A stretch of DNA of 27,817 nucleotides from Leptolinea sp. UBA5366 (GTDB lineage: Bacteria > Chloroflexota > Anaerolineae > Anaerolineales > Anaerolineaceae). The notes under the pieces were generated by a model. It ran no database searches, was not told the origin of the DNA, and saw only the letters and a list, made by a program, of their open reading frames with translations. Shown here one piece after another: positions 1 to 7,826 of the stretch. The stretch is taken from the NCBI GenBank assembly GCA_002407845.1, contig DHPK01000004.1, positions 35,241 through 63,057 of the forward strand, written 5' to 3'. The translations under genes and the position numbers were made by a program. Each line of letters opens with the position of its first letter. Position 1 is the first letter of the stretch.

Positions 1-23
1 CGGTTCAAATCCGATCGTCGCCT
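1..23 (+). tRNA. 3' end of a tRNA, probably tRNA-Cys (partial)
   Basis: The first bases read as the 3' half of a T arm (GG, loop TTCAAAT, CC) followed by a seven-base acceptor strand (16-22) and discriminator T23. The implied 5' acceptor strand is GGCGACG. That strand together with T73 fits bacterial tRNA-Cys best; tRNA-Gly also carries U73 and is the alternative. CCA is not encoded (the next bases are CTG). The anticodon lies outside the window, so the identity is an inference. Confidence 0.7.
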
Positions 24-42
24 CTGGAAAAACTGAATACTG

Positions 43-73
43 AAAATCCCTGATCCAGGGATTTTTTTGTTTT
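43..73 (+). terminator. Rho-independent terminator after the tRNA
   Basis: A perfect 9-bp stem (AAATCCCTG at 44-52, CAGGGATTT at 56-64) with a 3-base ATC loop runs into a T-rich tract through about 72. It ends the tRNA transcript and separates it from the nitroreductase gene. Confidence 0.9.
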
Positions 74-152
74 CTTATTCGAAATCTTTTCTTAATTACG
101 GGTATGATTCAGGAATAAAGAATCAATTTGATTTCTTCTACGGAGGCGGCAG

Positions 153-875
153 ATGTATTCAGCGATCTTTGAAAGAAAATCCATTCGAAAATATGATCAG
201 ACACCTTTACCTGACAGCGAATTAGCGTCCATTCAAGCGGAATTTTCAACGCTGAACCCGTTGCTGTCAGACTTGAACTGGAAAATCGAGATCGTAAAAG
301 CCGCATCCGTTCGTAATTTCCTGGGCGGAAATGCCCCTTATTATTTATCATTTTATTCTGAGGAAGATCGGCTCTCCTATGAAAATGCCGGTTTTGTGCT
401 GCAGCAATTGGATTTATTGCTGCATTTGCGTGGGTACGGGCGCTGCTGGATGGGGGCTGCTCGTCCGAAAACGGCAGCAGAAGAAGATCTGCCATTTTCC
501 GTTGCGCTTGCTTTCGGAAATCCTGCTGAACCGCTGACCCGGACAGCTGCCCAATTCAAACGAAAAAAGCTGGATGCGATAACCGATTGCGCTGATCCAA
601 GGTTTGAGGCAGTCAGGCTGGCTCCGTCCGCCCGCAATATCCAGCCCTGGTTTTTCAGCTGCCGAGAGGGGAAGATTTTGGTTTACCGGTCACAGTCCAG
701 CCTGCTGATGCGTTTGGCAATGCCAACGCTGTCACGCGTGGACATCGGTATAGCGCTTTGCCACCTCTGGCTCGCCAGCCGGCGCGTCAACTTGCCCTTC
801 AACTTTTTTGTTGAAGAAGGGGCGCCTGCGAAAGATGGATTTGAATATGTGGGAACGGTCTCTGACCAGTCTTAA
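153..875 (+). CDS. Nitroreductase family protein, TM1586-like
   Basis: This 240-residue protein looks like an FMN-dependent nitroreductase of the TM1586 type, in which two half-domains are fused in one chain. The N-terminal motif ERKSIRKYDQTPL (7-19) is the usual Arg-rich FMN phosphate-binding start. A second signature, APSARNIQPW (157-166), is the typical 'P-S-x-x-N-x-Q-P' flavin-contact segment, and RVDIGIALCHLWL (195-207) matches the family's conserved 'D-x-G-x-x-x-x-H' helix. The substrate cannot be deduced. The start is supported by GGAGG at 142-146, spaced 6 nt from ATG. A possible -10 element (TATGAT, 103-108) lies upstream, but no good -35 was seen. The gene ends 6 bp from the convergent lipoprotein gene, with no obvious terminator between them. 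Confidence 0.85.
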   Translation: MYSAIFERKSIRKYDQTPLPDSELASIQAEFSTLNPLLSDLNWKIEIVKAASVRNFLGGNAPYYLSFYSEEDRLSYENAGFVLQQLDLLLHLRGYGRCWMGAARPKTAAEEDLPFSVALAFGNPAEPLTRTAAQFKRKKLDAITDCADPRFEAVRLAPSARNIQPWFFSCREGKILVYRSQSSLLMRLAMPTLSRVDIGIALCHLWLASRRVNLPFNFFVEEGAPAKDGFEYVGTVSDQS

Positions 876-881
876 TCCGCT

Positions 882-1871
882 CTAATCATTGCATTCAATT
901 TTGTAAACCGCGAGATTTTCAAGAAAACGCACAGCGATATATTGCCCGTCATAGGACCAAGCAGTCTGATTCACGCTGCCCGCGCTGATTGGGAGTTCAA
1001 ATTGCTGTTTGGTTTCATCGTTCAGAATCCAGGTTTTGTCCTGTTCATCCGTGTAGAAAATCCATTTCCCATCGGGTGACCAGTTTGGCGTGAGCATTGC
1101 CGGATAGATCCGGTCATCAAATTCCTTCACGTTTTGCTTGAAAACGCGTCCGTCATGCCCTTTTTTTCGCACTTGCTCGCCGACCACCATGCTGCCGGTC
1201 ACCGTGTTAACTGTATACAGCTGCTCACAGTCGATTCCGCAGCTGGTTGAGACAACAATCTCATCATCGCTCTCCCAGCGCAGGACGGATTTGGAGCTGC
1301 TGTAATTATCCGTTTTAGCTGAGGTGTCCGCAAAAAGATCAATCGTCATCTGCAGTTTGGAGCCAAGCGTTGCAACCATCACTGAATAGAGCTTTTCGGA
1401 CGGGCGCAGGACGACAAAAGCAATTTTTGTCGCGCTGGGGTTGAAAGCAAAATCGCCGAAGACTTTCAAACCGGTCGTGTACATGACATCCGGATCAGCC
1501 GAAAGCGATTCGAAATTGACGATCGCGGCGTCCCCGGAAAACCACGCCCAATAACGATTTTCTGGCACGACATAAGCCAGCAGGTTGCTGTTGTCTGCCC
1601 AGCGGAACACGCCTCCGTCTTCCGCATAGGAGAAAGTCGAGATGCAGGAGCTGTAAAAGACCTGGCAAGACTGTTCTTCCAGTACCTCGTTTCCTTTCAG
1701 ATCAAGCGTCGGCTGAACGGAAGTGGGCGTGACCAGCGCGGTCAGCGTCGCACTCTGCGGGTCGACTTCCTGCATGCCGCTGAGCACGCTGCAGGACACG
1801 ATTGAGAATAGCCCGCCGAAGACGATCAGCAAGCCGAAAACCAGCCGGAACTTATTTTTTGATTGCATCAT
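882..1871 (-). CDS. Lipoprotein with WD40/TolB-like propeller repeats
   Basis: The protein is about 329 residues from the ATG at 1871; an in-frame TTG at 1877 would add two residues. The N-terminus is basic, then hydrophobic, ending in a lipobox-like I-V-S-C with Cys near residue 27, so it is predicted to be a lipid-anchored surface protein. A Ser/Thr-rich stretch follows. Further on are beta-propeller style blades, most clearly PNWSPDGKWIFYTDEQ and TAWSYDGQYIAVRF near the C-terminus, the 'W-S-x-D-G-x-x-I' pattern of TolB/PD40 repeats. No catalytic motif is visible. It is the last gene of the M16-acpS run, 26 nt after the phosphoesterase gene, with only a weak ribosome-binding site. Its function is unknown; a sensor or binding role is possible. 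Confidence 0.75.
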   Translation of the reverse strand: MMQSKNKFRLVFGLLIVFGGLFSIVSCSVLSGMQEVDPQSATLTALVTPTSVQPTLDLKGNEVLEEQSCQVFYSSCISTFSYAEDGGVFRWADNSNLLAYVVPENRYWAWFSGDAAIVNFESLSADPDVMYTTGLKVFGDFAFNPSATKIAFVVLRPSEKLYSVMVATLGSKLQMTIDLFADTSAKTDNYSSSKSVLRWESDDEIVVSTSCGIDCEQLYTVNTVTGSMVVGEQVRKKGHDGRVFKQNVKEFDDRIYPAMLTPNWSPDGKWIFYTDEQDKTWILNDETKQQFELPISAGSVNQTAWSYDGQYIAVRFLENLAVYKIECND

Positions 1872-1897
1872 ATCCAAAGTTTAACGTATTCCGTTGA

Positions 1898-2617
1898 TTA
1901 TTTTTGCTTTTCTTTTTTCGCTTGGTGCGATTTAGGGAGGTCAAGCAAGATTTCTTTAAACCCATAGCAATTCAAAACAGTCGTTTTGTAATAGACCGTT
2001 TCACGGACTGTGGTGGAGCGGTAGACATGAATATGCCCGTGCAGATGATATTTCGGAGAGAAAACTTTGTCCAGCCAGCGAAAGGCTTTAATCCCCTGAT
2101 GCGGCAGGTCTGGTTGGTCATGAATCTGCCAGGGCGGTGCATGGCTGACAAAAATGTCGAGATAACGCCCGTGAATCAGGCGGTTCAGCAACAGTTTCGG
2201 AATTAGAGAAAAAACTTTGAACCACATCTGGAGCTGCGTGTACTGCCGCGGTCCCCGGTTGTATTTCACAGACCCTTCGATTCCCGCGATCAGCAGTTTT
2301 TTTTCATGATGGATGCAGTTTTCATGCAGATTGTGGCCGCTGATCCCATCGCTTGACATAGATTGCTTTTTCGCCGCAGGGGTATGATGATGGTTTCCAA
2401 ACACAAAATAAAGCGGTACATTCAGCATCGTTGCCGCAAAATCAAGATAACCCATCGGCAGATCGCCGCAGCTGATCAGCAGATCGACGTCCGGGAAGCG
2501 TTCCACGGCTTTTTCGCTGTAAATCTGGCTGATTTCGACATCCGACACGCACAAGACTTTAATCTTGCCTTCATGATTCTGGCTGTGTTTGCGGGCATTC
2601 GAATCAGCGCTGATCAT
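1898..2617 (-). CDS. Calcineurin-like metallophosphoesterase
   Basis: The 239-residue protein carries most of the metallophosphoesterase signature: GD at 51-52, GNH at 74-76, a conserved His in SHAPP (H159) and the C-terminal GHIH (194-197). These residues normally build a dinuclear metal centre that hydrolyses phosphomono- or diesters. Motif I deviates: where DxH is expected the sequence is SDVEI (D26, E28). A segment around 126-150 looks like a family-specific insertion near the active site. No signal peptide is present, so it is likely cytoplasmic. The ATG lies 2 nt after the acpS stop, so the two are almost certainly co-transcribed and translationally coupled. The substrate cannot be inferred. 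Confidence 0.85.
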   Translation of the reverse strand: MISADSNARKHSQNHEGKIKVLCVSDVEISQIYSEKAVERFPDVDLLISCGDLPMGYLDFAATMLNVPLYFVFGNHHHTPAAKKQSMSSDGISGHNLHENCIHHEKKLLIAGIEGSVKYNRGPRQYTQLQMWFKVFSLIPKLLLNRLIHGRYLDIFVSHAPPWQIHDQPDLPHQGIKAFRWLDKVFSPKYHLHGHIHVYRSTTVRETVYYKTTVLNCYGFKEILLDLPKSHQAKKEKQK

Positions 2618-2619
2618 GA

Positions 2620-2991
2620 TTATGCCGTTCCGACCGCCACAGCGGCAGCCATTTCACGGATATGGCTGATGCTGACCGACCAGGTTAAAAGACCGAGCCG
2701 CTCTGCAATCTGCGCGGCTTTGCCATGGAGGCATAGGATGGGCATTTTCCGCTCATCCGCCAGAATTTCAATTTCATGCCAGCTGATGTCGCCGATGCCG
2801 GTTCCGAGGGCTTTGGCGACCGCTTCCTTGCAGGCAAAGCGGCCAGCAAGACATTCGGCTCGATCCTGACAAATTTCAAGTTCCGCATCGGTGTAGACGC
2901 GGCTAAGAAAACGCTGACGGATTGCGGGATTCAGCTTTTCGATTCGGCTGACTTCGATGATATCAATGCCCGTCCGCAGCGGATTGGTCAT
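2620..2991 (-). CDS. acpS: Holo-[acyl-carrier-protein] synthase AcpS
   Basis: AcpS transfers 4'-phosphopantetheine from CoA to a Ser of acyl carrier protein, activating fatty acid synthesis. At 123 residues this protein has the normal family length and all hallmarks: GIDIIEVSRI (8-17, with metal ligand D10), RFACKEAVAKALGTG (51-65, with E56 as second metal ligand) and the late SVSISH segment (105-110). The start codon overlaps the stop of the upstream M16 gene as ATGA (2988-2991), so translation is coupled. Sitting among M16 peptidases and a phosphoesterase gives no special clue to regulation; acpS genes commonly sit inside unrelated operons. Confidence 0.97.
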   Translation of the reverse strand: MTNPLRTGIDIIEVSRIEKLNPAIRQRFLSRVYTDAELEICQDRAECLAGRFACKEAVAKALGTGIGDISWHEIEILADERKMPILCLHGKAAQIAERLGLLTWSVSISHIREMAAAVAVGTA

Positions 2992-4277
2992 GCCGCTGGC
3001 TCCAGCGTCCCGGCGCTGGCTGTCACCAATGCGTCAGGTTTCAGGTAGGCTGACGCCGCTGCCAGAATCTCTTCACGCGTGACTTTCTCGATCTGATCCC
3101 GATAATTTCTCAGGTAGTCAAGCCCAAGATCATAGCGTTCGATCGTCAAAAGCTGCCCGGCAATCCCGGCGTTGCTTTCCAGCTGCAGCGGCATTCTGCC
3201 CTGAAAATATGCCTTAACGTCGGAAAGTTCTTCCGCTTCAACCGGCTGGCTGGAAAAACGGCTGATTTCAGCGTGAATAAGATCAGTGGTCTTTTCGAAA
3301 TTCTCCGGATTAATGCCGGCGGAAACTGTCCACGATCCGCCCAGCTGCAAACTTGTCAGTTCCGATCCGGCATAATATGCCAGTCCGTTTTCGTCGCGGA
3401 CGACATTGCCAATCCGCCCCATCATCCCGAATTCACCAAGGATGCAGTTGCCGAGGACAGCTGGGAGAAATTCCGCTGACTTGCGCTCCGGACCGGTTGA
3501 ACCAATCACCAGATTCAGCTGACTTTTTTCAGCGATTTCAATATGCTTTCGAATCGGGGAGGCTGCCGGGGTCGTTTTGGGGAATTCCGGCGAGCGTTGA
3601 GCTGCTGCTGTGTCGGGACTCCAGTCTGAAAAATGCTGTTGAACCAAATCTGCGGCTCTTGCAGGATCGACCCCGCCGACAATTGCCAGCGTCAGACCCT
3701 GAGGTTTGAAACAGCGCTGGTGATGGGCGATCAGATCGGCTTGCGTGATGGCTGAGATCGATTCAACGCTCCCTAAATCATCGCGTCCATACGGGTGGTT
3801 GTTGAAAAGTGCCTGATCGAAAGCAATATCCGCCATTTCTTCTGTGTCTTGCGCGCGGATCGAAAGGCTGGTCAGCAGCTGGTCTCTGATCTGGTCAAGA
3901 TGTGTTTGAGGAAAGTCTGGAAAGCGCAGAATTTCGACCAGCAAGCCGAGCAGCATCGGCAGGTCTTCCGCCAGCGCTCTGCCTGAAAAGCCGAATGAAT
4001 GGATGCCGGAACTGAATCCCAGTGACGCTCCCGCACTTTCAAGCTGATCATAAATCTGTTGAAAGGAATGCTTTTTTGTGCCGCGCATCAAAGCCATACT
4101 CAAATAGACACCCAGCCCGCTGCGGTCGGCAGGATCAAGGATCGAACCGCCTGGCAGGTAACCGCTGATCACGACTGACGGGCTTTGATCGTTGCCGCGC
4201 CCGAGAAAAACAACCTGATTCGCCAGCGGCTGGCGCAGAATATCATCACTGCCGGGGATGGCGTGGGAAGGTTTCAT
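2988..4277 (-). CDS. M16 family peptidase-like protein, catalytically inactive partner
   Basis: The 429-residue chain has the fold and length of an M16B peptidase (insulinase / mitochondrial processing peptidase family) but lacks the zinc site. The segment GLGVYLSMALMRGT (54-67) aligns with the usual GLAHFLEHMLFKGT pattern and replaces the HxxEH residues with V57, S60 and M61. Later M16 hallmarks remain, including HPYGRDDLGSVESI and a Gly-rich loop (LGGSWTVSAGI) near the C-terminal half. Bacterial M16B enzymes are often heterodimers of one active and one inactive subunit encoded side by side. The ATGA overlap with the active gene (4274-4277) fits such a complex. There is no signal peptide, so it is probably cytoplasmic. 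Confidence 0.92.
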   Translation of the reverse strand: MKPSHAIPGSDDILRQPLANQVVFLGRGNDQSPSVVISGYLPGGSILDPADRSGLGVYLSMALMRGTKKHSFQQIYDQLESAGASLGFSSGIHSFGFSGRALAEDLPMLLGLLVEILRFPDFPQTHLDQIRDQLLTSLSIRAQDTEEMADIAFDQALFNNHPYGRDDLGSVESISAITQADLIAHHQRCFKPQGLTLAIVGGVDPARAADLVQQHFSDWSPDTAAAQRSPEFPKTTPAASPIRKHIEIAEKSQLNLVIGSTGPERKSAEFLPAVLGNCILGEFGMMGRIGNVVRDENGLAYYAGSELTSLQLGGSWTVSAGINPENFEKTTDLIHAEISRFSSQPVEAEELSDVKAYFQGRMPLQLESNAGIAGQLLTIERYDLGLDYLRNYRDQIEKVTREEILAAASAYLKPDALVTASAGTLEPAA

Positions 4278-5569
4278 GCGCTGCCTCCTTTGCTGAGATA
4301 GGGTTTATACATGCCAATTACGCGCTGATCCGGTCTCAGATATTGAGCGGCAACGCGGGCTACGTCTTCAACGCTCACTTTTTTGAGCGAGGGCACGAAT
4401 TCACTGAACCAGGCGTATTTATCGAACATTTCTGTATAGCCGAGCCAATATGCCTGATTGGTAATGTTTTCCGTTCCATAGGCAAAGAGCGCCCGCGCCT
4501 GCTTGACAGCTTTTTCCATTTCCTGCAGGGAAATCTTGCCGGAACGGATCTGATCCAGCTGCCGGTCGATCAATGCAACGGCTTCCTCCGGCTGATGCGC
4601 CGGGTGCATGATGACAGTGATCGCGTAGAGATATGGGTCAATTGTTGTATTATAGGACCCGTTGAAGGCAATTGCAACCTGATCTTCAATGAGCGGCTGA
4701 TAAAGCCTGCTGGTTTTGTTGGAAATCGAACCGCTGCCGAACATGTTCAGGCTGCTGGGACCGGTCAGAATGCTGTCAAGGACTGCCAATGGGAAGATGT
4801 CCGCTGCGCTGCCTGCCGGGGCACGCCAGACCAGCCTGAGGTACACTGTCTCGCCCGGACCTTCGACAGTTACGCGGCGTTCTTCTTTCAGCGGCGCTTC
4901 CGGCGTGACCGGAATCCGTTTCACTGCTCGCTCGGGAACTTCCTGATAGCGTTTCTGCAGCCGCTCGAGCATTTCCTTCGCCTCGAAATCGCCTGCCATG
5001 GTTAGGACGGCATTTGCGGGCGAATAGTAGTTGCAATAATGTTCATATAGGTCGTCCCGGGAGATGCTGAGCAGGTCTTTTTTCTCTCCGATCACTTCGA
5101 TGCCATAAGGGTGGTGATCAAACGCGGCGCGGTCGGTGGCTTCGTTCAGCCGGAACATCGGTTCGTTTTCGGACCCTTCTCTTTCAGAAAGAATCACCGT
5201 GCGTTCAGATTCAACTTCCTCAGGCAGAAACAGGCTGTTCTGCATGCGGTCTGCTTCCAGATCAATTGAGAGATCAATCTTCTCTTTCGGCATGGTCGCG
5301 AAGAATGCGGTCCAATCGAGATAGGTAAAGGCATTCCAGACCCCGCCATCGCGTGAGACTGCCTGATCCAGCACACCGGCAGGATATTTCGGTGTGCCCT
5401 TAAACTGCATGTGTTCAACCCAGTGAGAAATGCCGGTTTTTCCGGCAGTTTCATTTCTTGACCCGACACGATACCAGACCCAGTGGCTGATGATCGGCGC
5501 GGTATGGATTTCTTTCAGAAATACCTGAAGCCCGTTGTCGAGCGTCGCGGTGATGATTTGATCACTCAT
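4274..5569 (-). CDS. M16 family zinc metallopeptidase, active subunit
   Basis: The 431-residue protein is an M16B zinc peptidase with an intact inverted zinc motif, HWVEH (49-53). The downstream Glu ligand is at E129 in ERTVILSER, 76 residues after the second His, as in processing peptidases. The family cleaves small unstructured peptides inside a closed clamshell chamber. The downstream gene encodes the zinc-less partner and overlaps by ATGA, so a heterodimer is expected. No signal peptide is visible. The ATG at 5569 lacks a strong Shine-Dalgarno sequence (AAAGGA lies too far upstream). It is the first gene of the five-gene leftward run, so its promoter should lie in 5570-5643, but no convincing hexamer pair was found there. 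Confidence 0.95.
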   Translation of the reverse strand: MSDQIITATLDNGLQVFLKEIHTAPIISHWVWYRVGSRNETAGKTGISHWVEHMQFKGTPKYPAGVLDQAVSRDGGVWNAFTYLDWTAFFATMPKEKIDLSIDLEADRMQNSLFLPEEVESERTVILSEREGSENEPMFRLNEATDRAAFDHHPYGIEVIGEKKDLLSISRDDLYEHYCNYYSPANAVLTMAGDFEAKEMLERLQKRYQEVPERAVKRIPVTPEAPLKEERRVTVEGPGETVYLRLVWRAPAGSAADIFPLAVLDSILTGPSSLNMFGSGSISNKTSRLYQPLIEDQVAIAFNGSYNTTIDPYLYAITVIMHPAHQPEEAVALIDRQLDQIRSGKISLQEMEKAVKQARALFAYGTENITNQAYWLGYTEMFDKYAWFSEFVPSLKKVSVEDVARVAAQYLRPDQRVIGMYKPYLSKGGSA

Positions 5570-5625
5570 TTTATCGTTTGGATAGATCCTTTCAGACGAT
5601 TTTTACCCCATTTATGATCGAGGCA

Positions 5626-5688
5626 TACCCTATTTTAAAACATAATCCATTGTCTGCGGAAATTGATTCACACCGCAGACAATGGATT
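5626..5688 (-). terminator. Long hairpin, probable terminator of the secreted-protein gene
   Basis: A perfect 16-bp inverted repeat (5644-5659 and 5673-5688) encloses a 13-base loop, 30 bp beyond the stop codon of the leftward gene at 5719. On the minus strand the stem is followed by ATGTTTTAAAATA, a broken U-tract, so termination is likely but not textbook. The stem is unusually long and could also stabilise the mRNA 3' end. Confidence 0.6.
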
Positions 5689-5718
5689 GTTGATTACAGG
5701 AACGATCAGTCCGCTGTA

Positions 5719-6759
5719 TTATTGGGCGTTGATAAGCTCAATTTCGACGGTCGGCACGTCTGCACCAGCAGCCGCAACCGGGAAGTCTGCATTCCAGAAG
5801 AAGTTATAGGCATAGAATCCGCAGGATCCCTTGTCTTCGAACCGAATGATGATTGGGCTGAATCCCTTCAGATGTTCCGGAATGTCATAGGAAACGATCT
5901 GTGAGGAGCCGTCACCTGATTCATATTCACCAACTTTGGTCGCTACGAAATAAGCAGGAACCAGTCCACCCTTTGATTTTGATTTTGCGCCCAGATCAAA
6001 GCTTGCGCAGCCATTCGGACCGCAGCCGCTGTTGCAGATTTCTCCGCCTGGCCAGCAGAATGGAGCAGGATTCGGGAATGTGAAGGGTGCATAAGTGGTT
6101 GGATCGAGCAGATCGCCGTAGCCGTAAGTTGCCATGATATCAGCAACGCTTAGACCGGTGATGTCAAGCCAGTATGGGTTCCATGGATATTCAGGAGTAG
6201 GGCAGGCGCCGTCAGTGCACTTTTTTGGTGCGACGCCAGCGGCATAGTAGCCCATGTAAACGTTGAATGACTGATTTACTGGGAACGGATCGGTTTCGAC
6301 TGTGACGCTCTTGCCTTTGACGACGCTGTCAATTGAGAATGAAGGCAGCACGCTGTAATCACAGCTTCCCAGCGGTTTCGGAGCGCTAACTGACATATTG
6401 ATGTTTTCGAATGTGCTGGGAATTTCGATCCCGCTGTCGTTGCTGATCAGCATGCCAATGTTAATCTTTCCGACTAACTCTGCAGGAATCGGGAATGTTG
6501 CAGCAAAGGCGCCGCCTGTCTGCGTGTTGAATTTCGCGACATCCAGGTAATCGCCGATTTCATCCAGACTCTTCATCCGAATGATAAAATCGGTGTCAGC
6601 AGGGAAATCCCGAGTCAGAATGGTGACGCTTTCATCAGCTGTGACACTGGAAACCGTGTACGACGGATAAGGTTCAATCCCTTCCGCTTGAACTGTTGCG
6701 ATACCGATCACAAATGTTGCGACCAATACCATAAGAATGAATAATTTGTTTTTCTTCAT
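5719..6759 (-). CDS. Secreted protein with two repeat domains and a Cys-rich insertion
   Basis: The start is placed at the ATG at 6759 because GGAGG precedes it at optimal spacing; in-frame ATGs lie at 6762 and 6774. The 346-residue product begins MKKNKLFIL with a classical signal peptide, cleavage expected after VQA (about residue 25). Two copies of one domain follow. Copy 1 (about 30-125) contains SVTADESVTILTRDFPAD and a TFPIPAELVGKINIGM stretch. Copy 2 (about 137-325) contains SVVKGKSVTVETDPFPVN and ends in IPEHLKGF...GFYAYNFFWN. Copy 2 is interrupted by roughly 90 residues holding most of the eight cysteines (C181, C186, C235, C242, C246, C251; plus C133 and C313). This 'SVTI.T..FPA' repeat is familiar to me from secreted Anaerolineae proteins of unknown function. 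It is probably a cell-surface or extracellular protein; no enzyme motif is visible. Confidence 0.8.
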   Translation of the reverse strand: MKKNKLFILMVLVATFVIGIATVQAEGIEPYPSYTVSSVTADESVTILTRDFPADTDFIIRMKSLDEIGDYLDVAKFNTQTGGAFAATFPIPAELVGKINIGMLISNDSGIEIPSTFENINMSVSAPKPLGSCDYSVLPSFSIDSVVKGKSVTVETDPFPVNQSFNVYMGYYAAGVAPKKCTDGACPTPEYPWNPYWLDITGLSVADIMATYGYGDLLDPTTYAPFTFPNPAPFCWPGGEICNSGCGPNGCASFDLGAKSKSKGGLVPAYFVATKVGEYESGDGSSQIVSYDIPEHLKGFSPIIIRFEDKGSCGFYAYNFFWNADFPVAAAGADVPTVEIELINAQ

Positions 6760-6904
6760 CATTGCCTCCGGCATTTAATAATACAAAATGTTATACAATC
6801 CAAGCAGTCGGGAATGAGCTGCTTCGTATACAATTTTTGGCTGCTCCACTAATGAGTAGAACAACGCTTACTGCCTATATAGGTGCAAGAAATGAACCAA
6901 ATTA

Positions 6905-7819
6905 CTATAAAACTTCAGGTTGCTTTATTTCATCGAGTTTTATCCAGCATAAAATGCCGACAAGGATGAATCCTGCGCCGCCGATAACCCCGATCGGGAA
7001 CGGTCCGATGAATGGATTCGGGGTCCCTTTCATGAATAGCATGCTGATCGAAGCCATTCCGTTCAATGCGCCATGCGCAATGATCGCCGGAACTGCGCTT
7101 GGAATTCGGAAGGTGAGCCAGGAGAAAAATGAACCCACAAAAAGACAGAATAAAATCATTGCGCCGATCCCCAGCCACGGAAACCCCGGATAACCAGTGC
7201 CGTAGTTGTATCCCATTGCAATGATTGGGGCATGCCAAAGCCCCCAGATCACGCCGCTCAACAGCACAGCGCGTTTTTTACCCATCAACGCTGCCAGTTT
7301 CGGCAGCAGATATCCCCGCCAGCCGAGTTCTTCGCCCAGACAGGGAATGAAGTTAAGAATTGGTGCCAGCAGCAGCGCCATGACAAATTGAGAAAGAGCT
7401 GAATACCCGATCTGTGTTTTCGTTAAGCTTTCCGCCTGTTCAGGGCTGAGAACTGCAATTGAATTCCGCAAAACAGTCAATTCAGGATCAAATTGATTCG
7501 GAAAAATCAAAAAATAGAGGATGCCGCCGAAAACGATCAGCAGTCCCGGACCTATCCAGGCAATCAGATAAGTCCAGCGGTTCGCCTTGAAATGCGGCCG
7601 GAGCCAGAGATTCTGCATTCCTTCCCCAGTCATGCGGCGGGCAAGCAACGTGCAAAATGCTGGAATCAGCATGATCAGCATCAGATAGAGCTGAACTTTG
7701 GGATTCATCAAGCCGCCGTTTCGCCACAGGACGAACTCTGCAATATAGGTGAGCACGAAGGTTAAAACCAGAAAAATGCTGATCCGAAGGGTGTTGAGCC
7801 TTTTTTCAGTTGTTGTCAT
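6905..7819 (-). CDS. CPBP family intramembrane glutamic protease (Abi/Rce1-like)
   Basis: The 304-residue protein has about eight hydrophobic segments and the CPBP (CAAX protease and bacteriocin-processing) signature in the right order: EELGWRGYLLPKL (E163, E164, R168), a second-motif His in IWGLWHAP (H196) and AHGALN with H249. In Rce1-type enzymes the Glu and His residues activate water inside the membrane. Bacterial members are associated with bacteriocin immunity, peptide processing or unknown tasks; nothing nearby reveals the substrate here. The ATG is preceded by GAGGAA and lies 7 nt after the stop of the cobalamin adenosyltransferase gene, so the two share a transcript. Confidence 0.9.
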   Translation of the reverse strand: MTTTEKRLNTLRISIFLVLTFVLTYIAEFVLWRNGGLMNPKVQLYLMLIMLIPAFCTLLARRMTGEGMQNLWLRPHFKANRWTYLIAWIGPGLLIVFGGILYFLIFPNQFDPELTVLRNSIAVLSPEQAESLTKTQIGYSALSQFVMALLLAPILNFIPCLGEELGWRGYLLPKLAALMGKKRAVLLSGVIWGLWHAPIIAMGYNYGTGYPGFPWLGIGAMILFCLFVGSFFSWLTFRIPSAVPAIIAHGALNGMASISMLFMKGTPNPFIGPFPIGVIGGAGFILVGILCWIKLDEIKQPEVL

Positions 7820-7826
7820 GAGTTCC

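Noticed and set aside
4343..5005. Rightward open frame of 220 codons
   Set aside because: It is antisense to the active M16 peptidase gene, which has full family motifs. The frame is an effect of codon bias on the other strand.
6792..6834. Two TATACAAT direct repeats 35 bp apart upstream of the secreted-protein gene
   Set aside because: They are only 8 bp, A/T-rich, with no well-placed promoter pair around them, so chance is likely.
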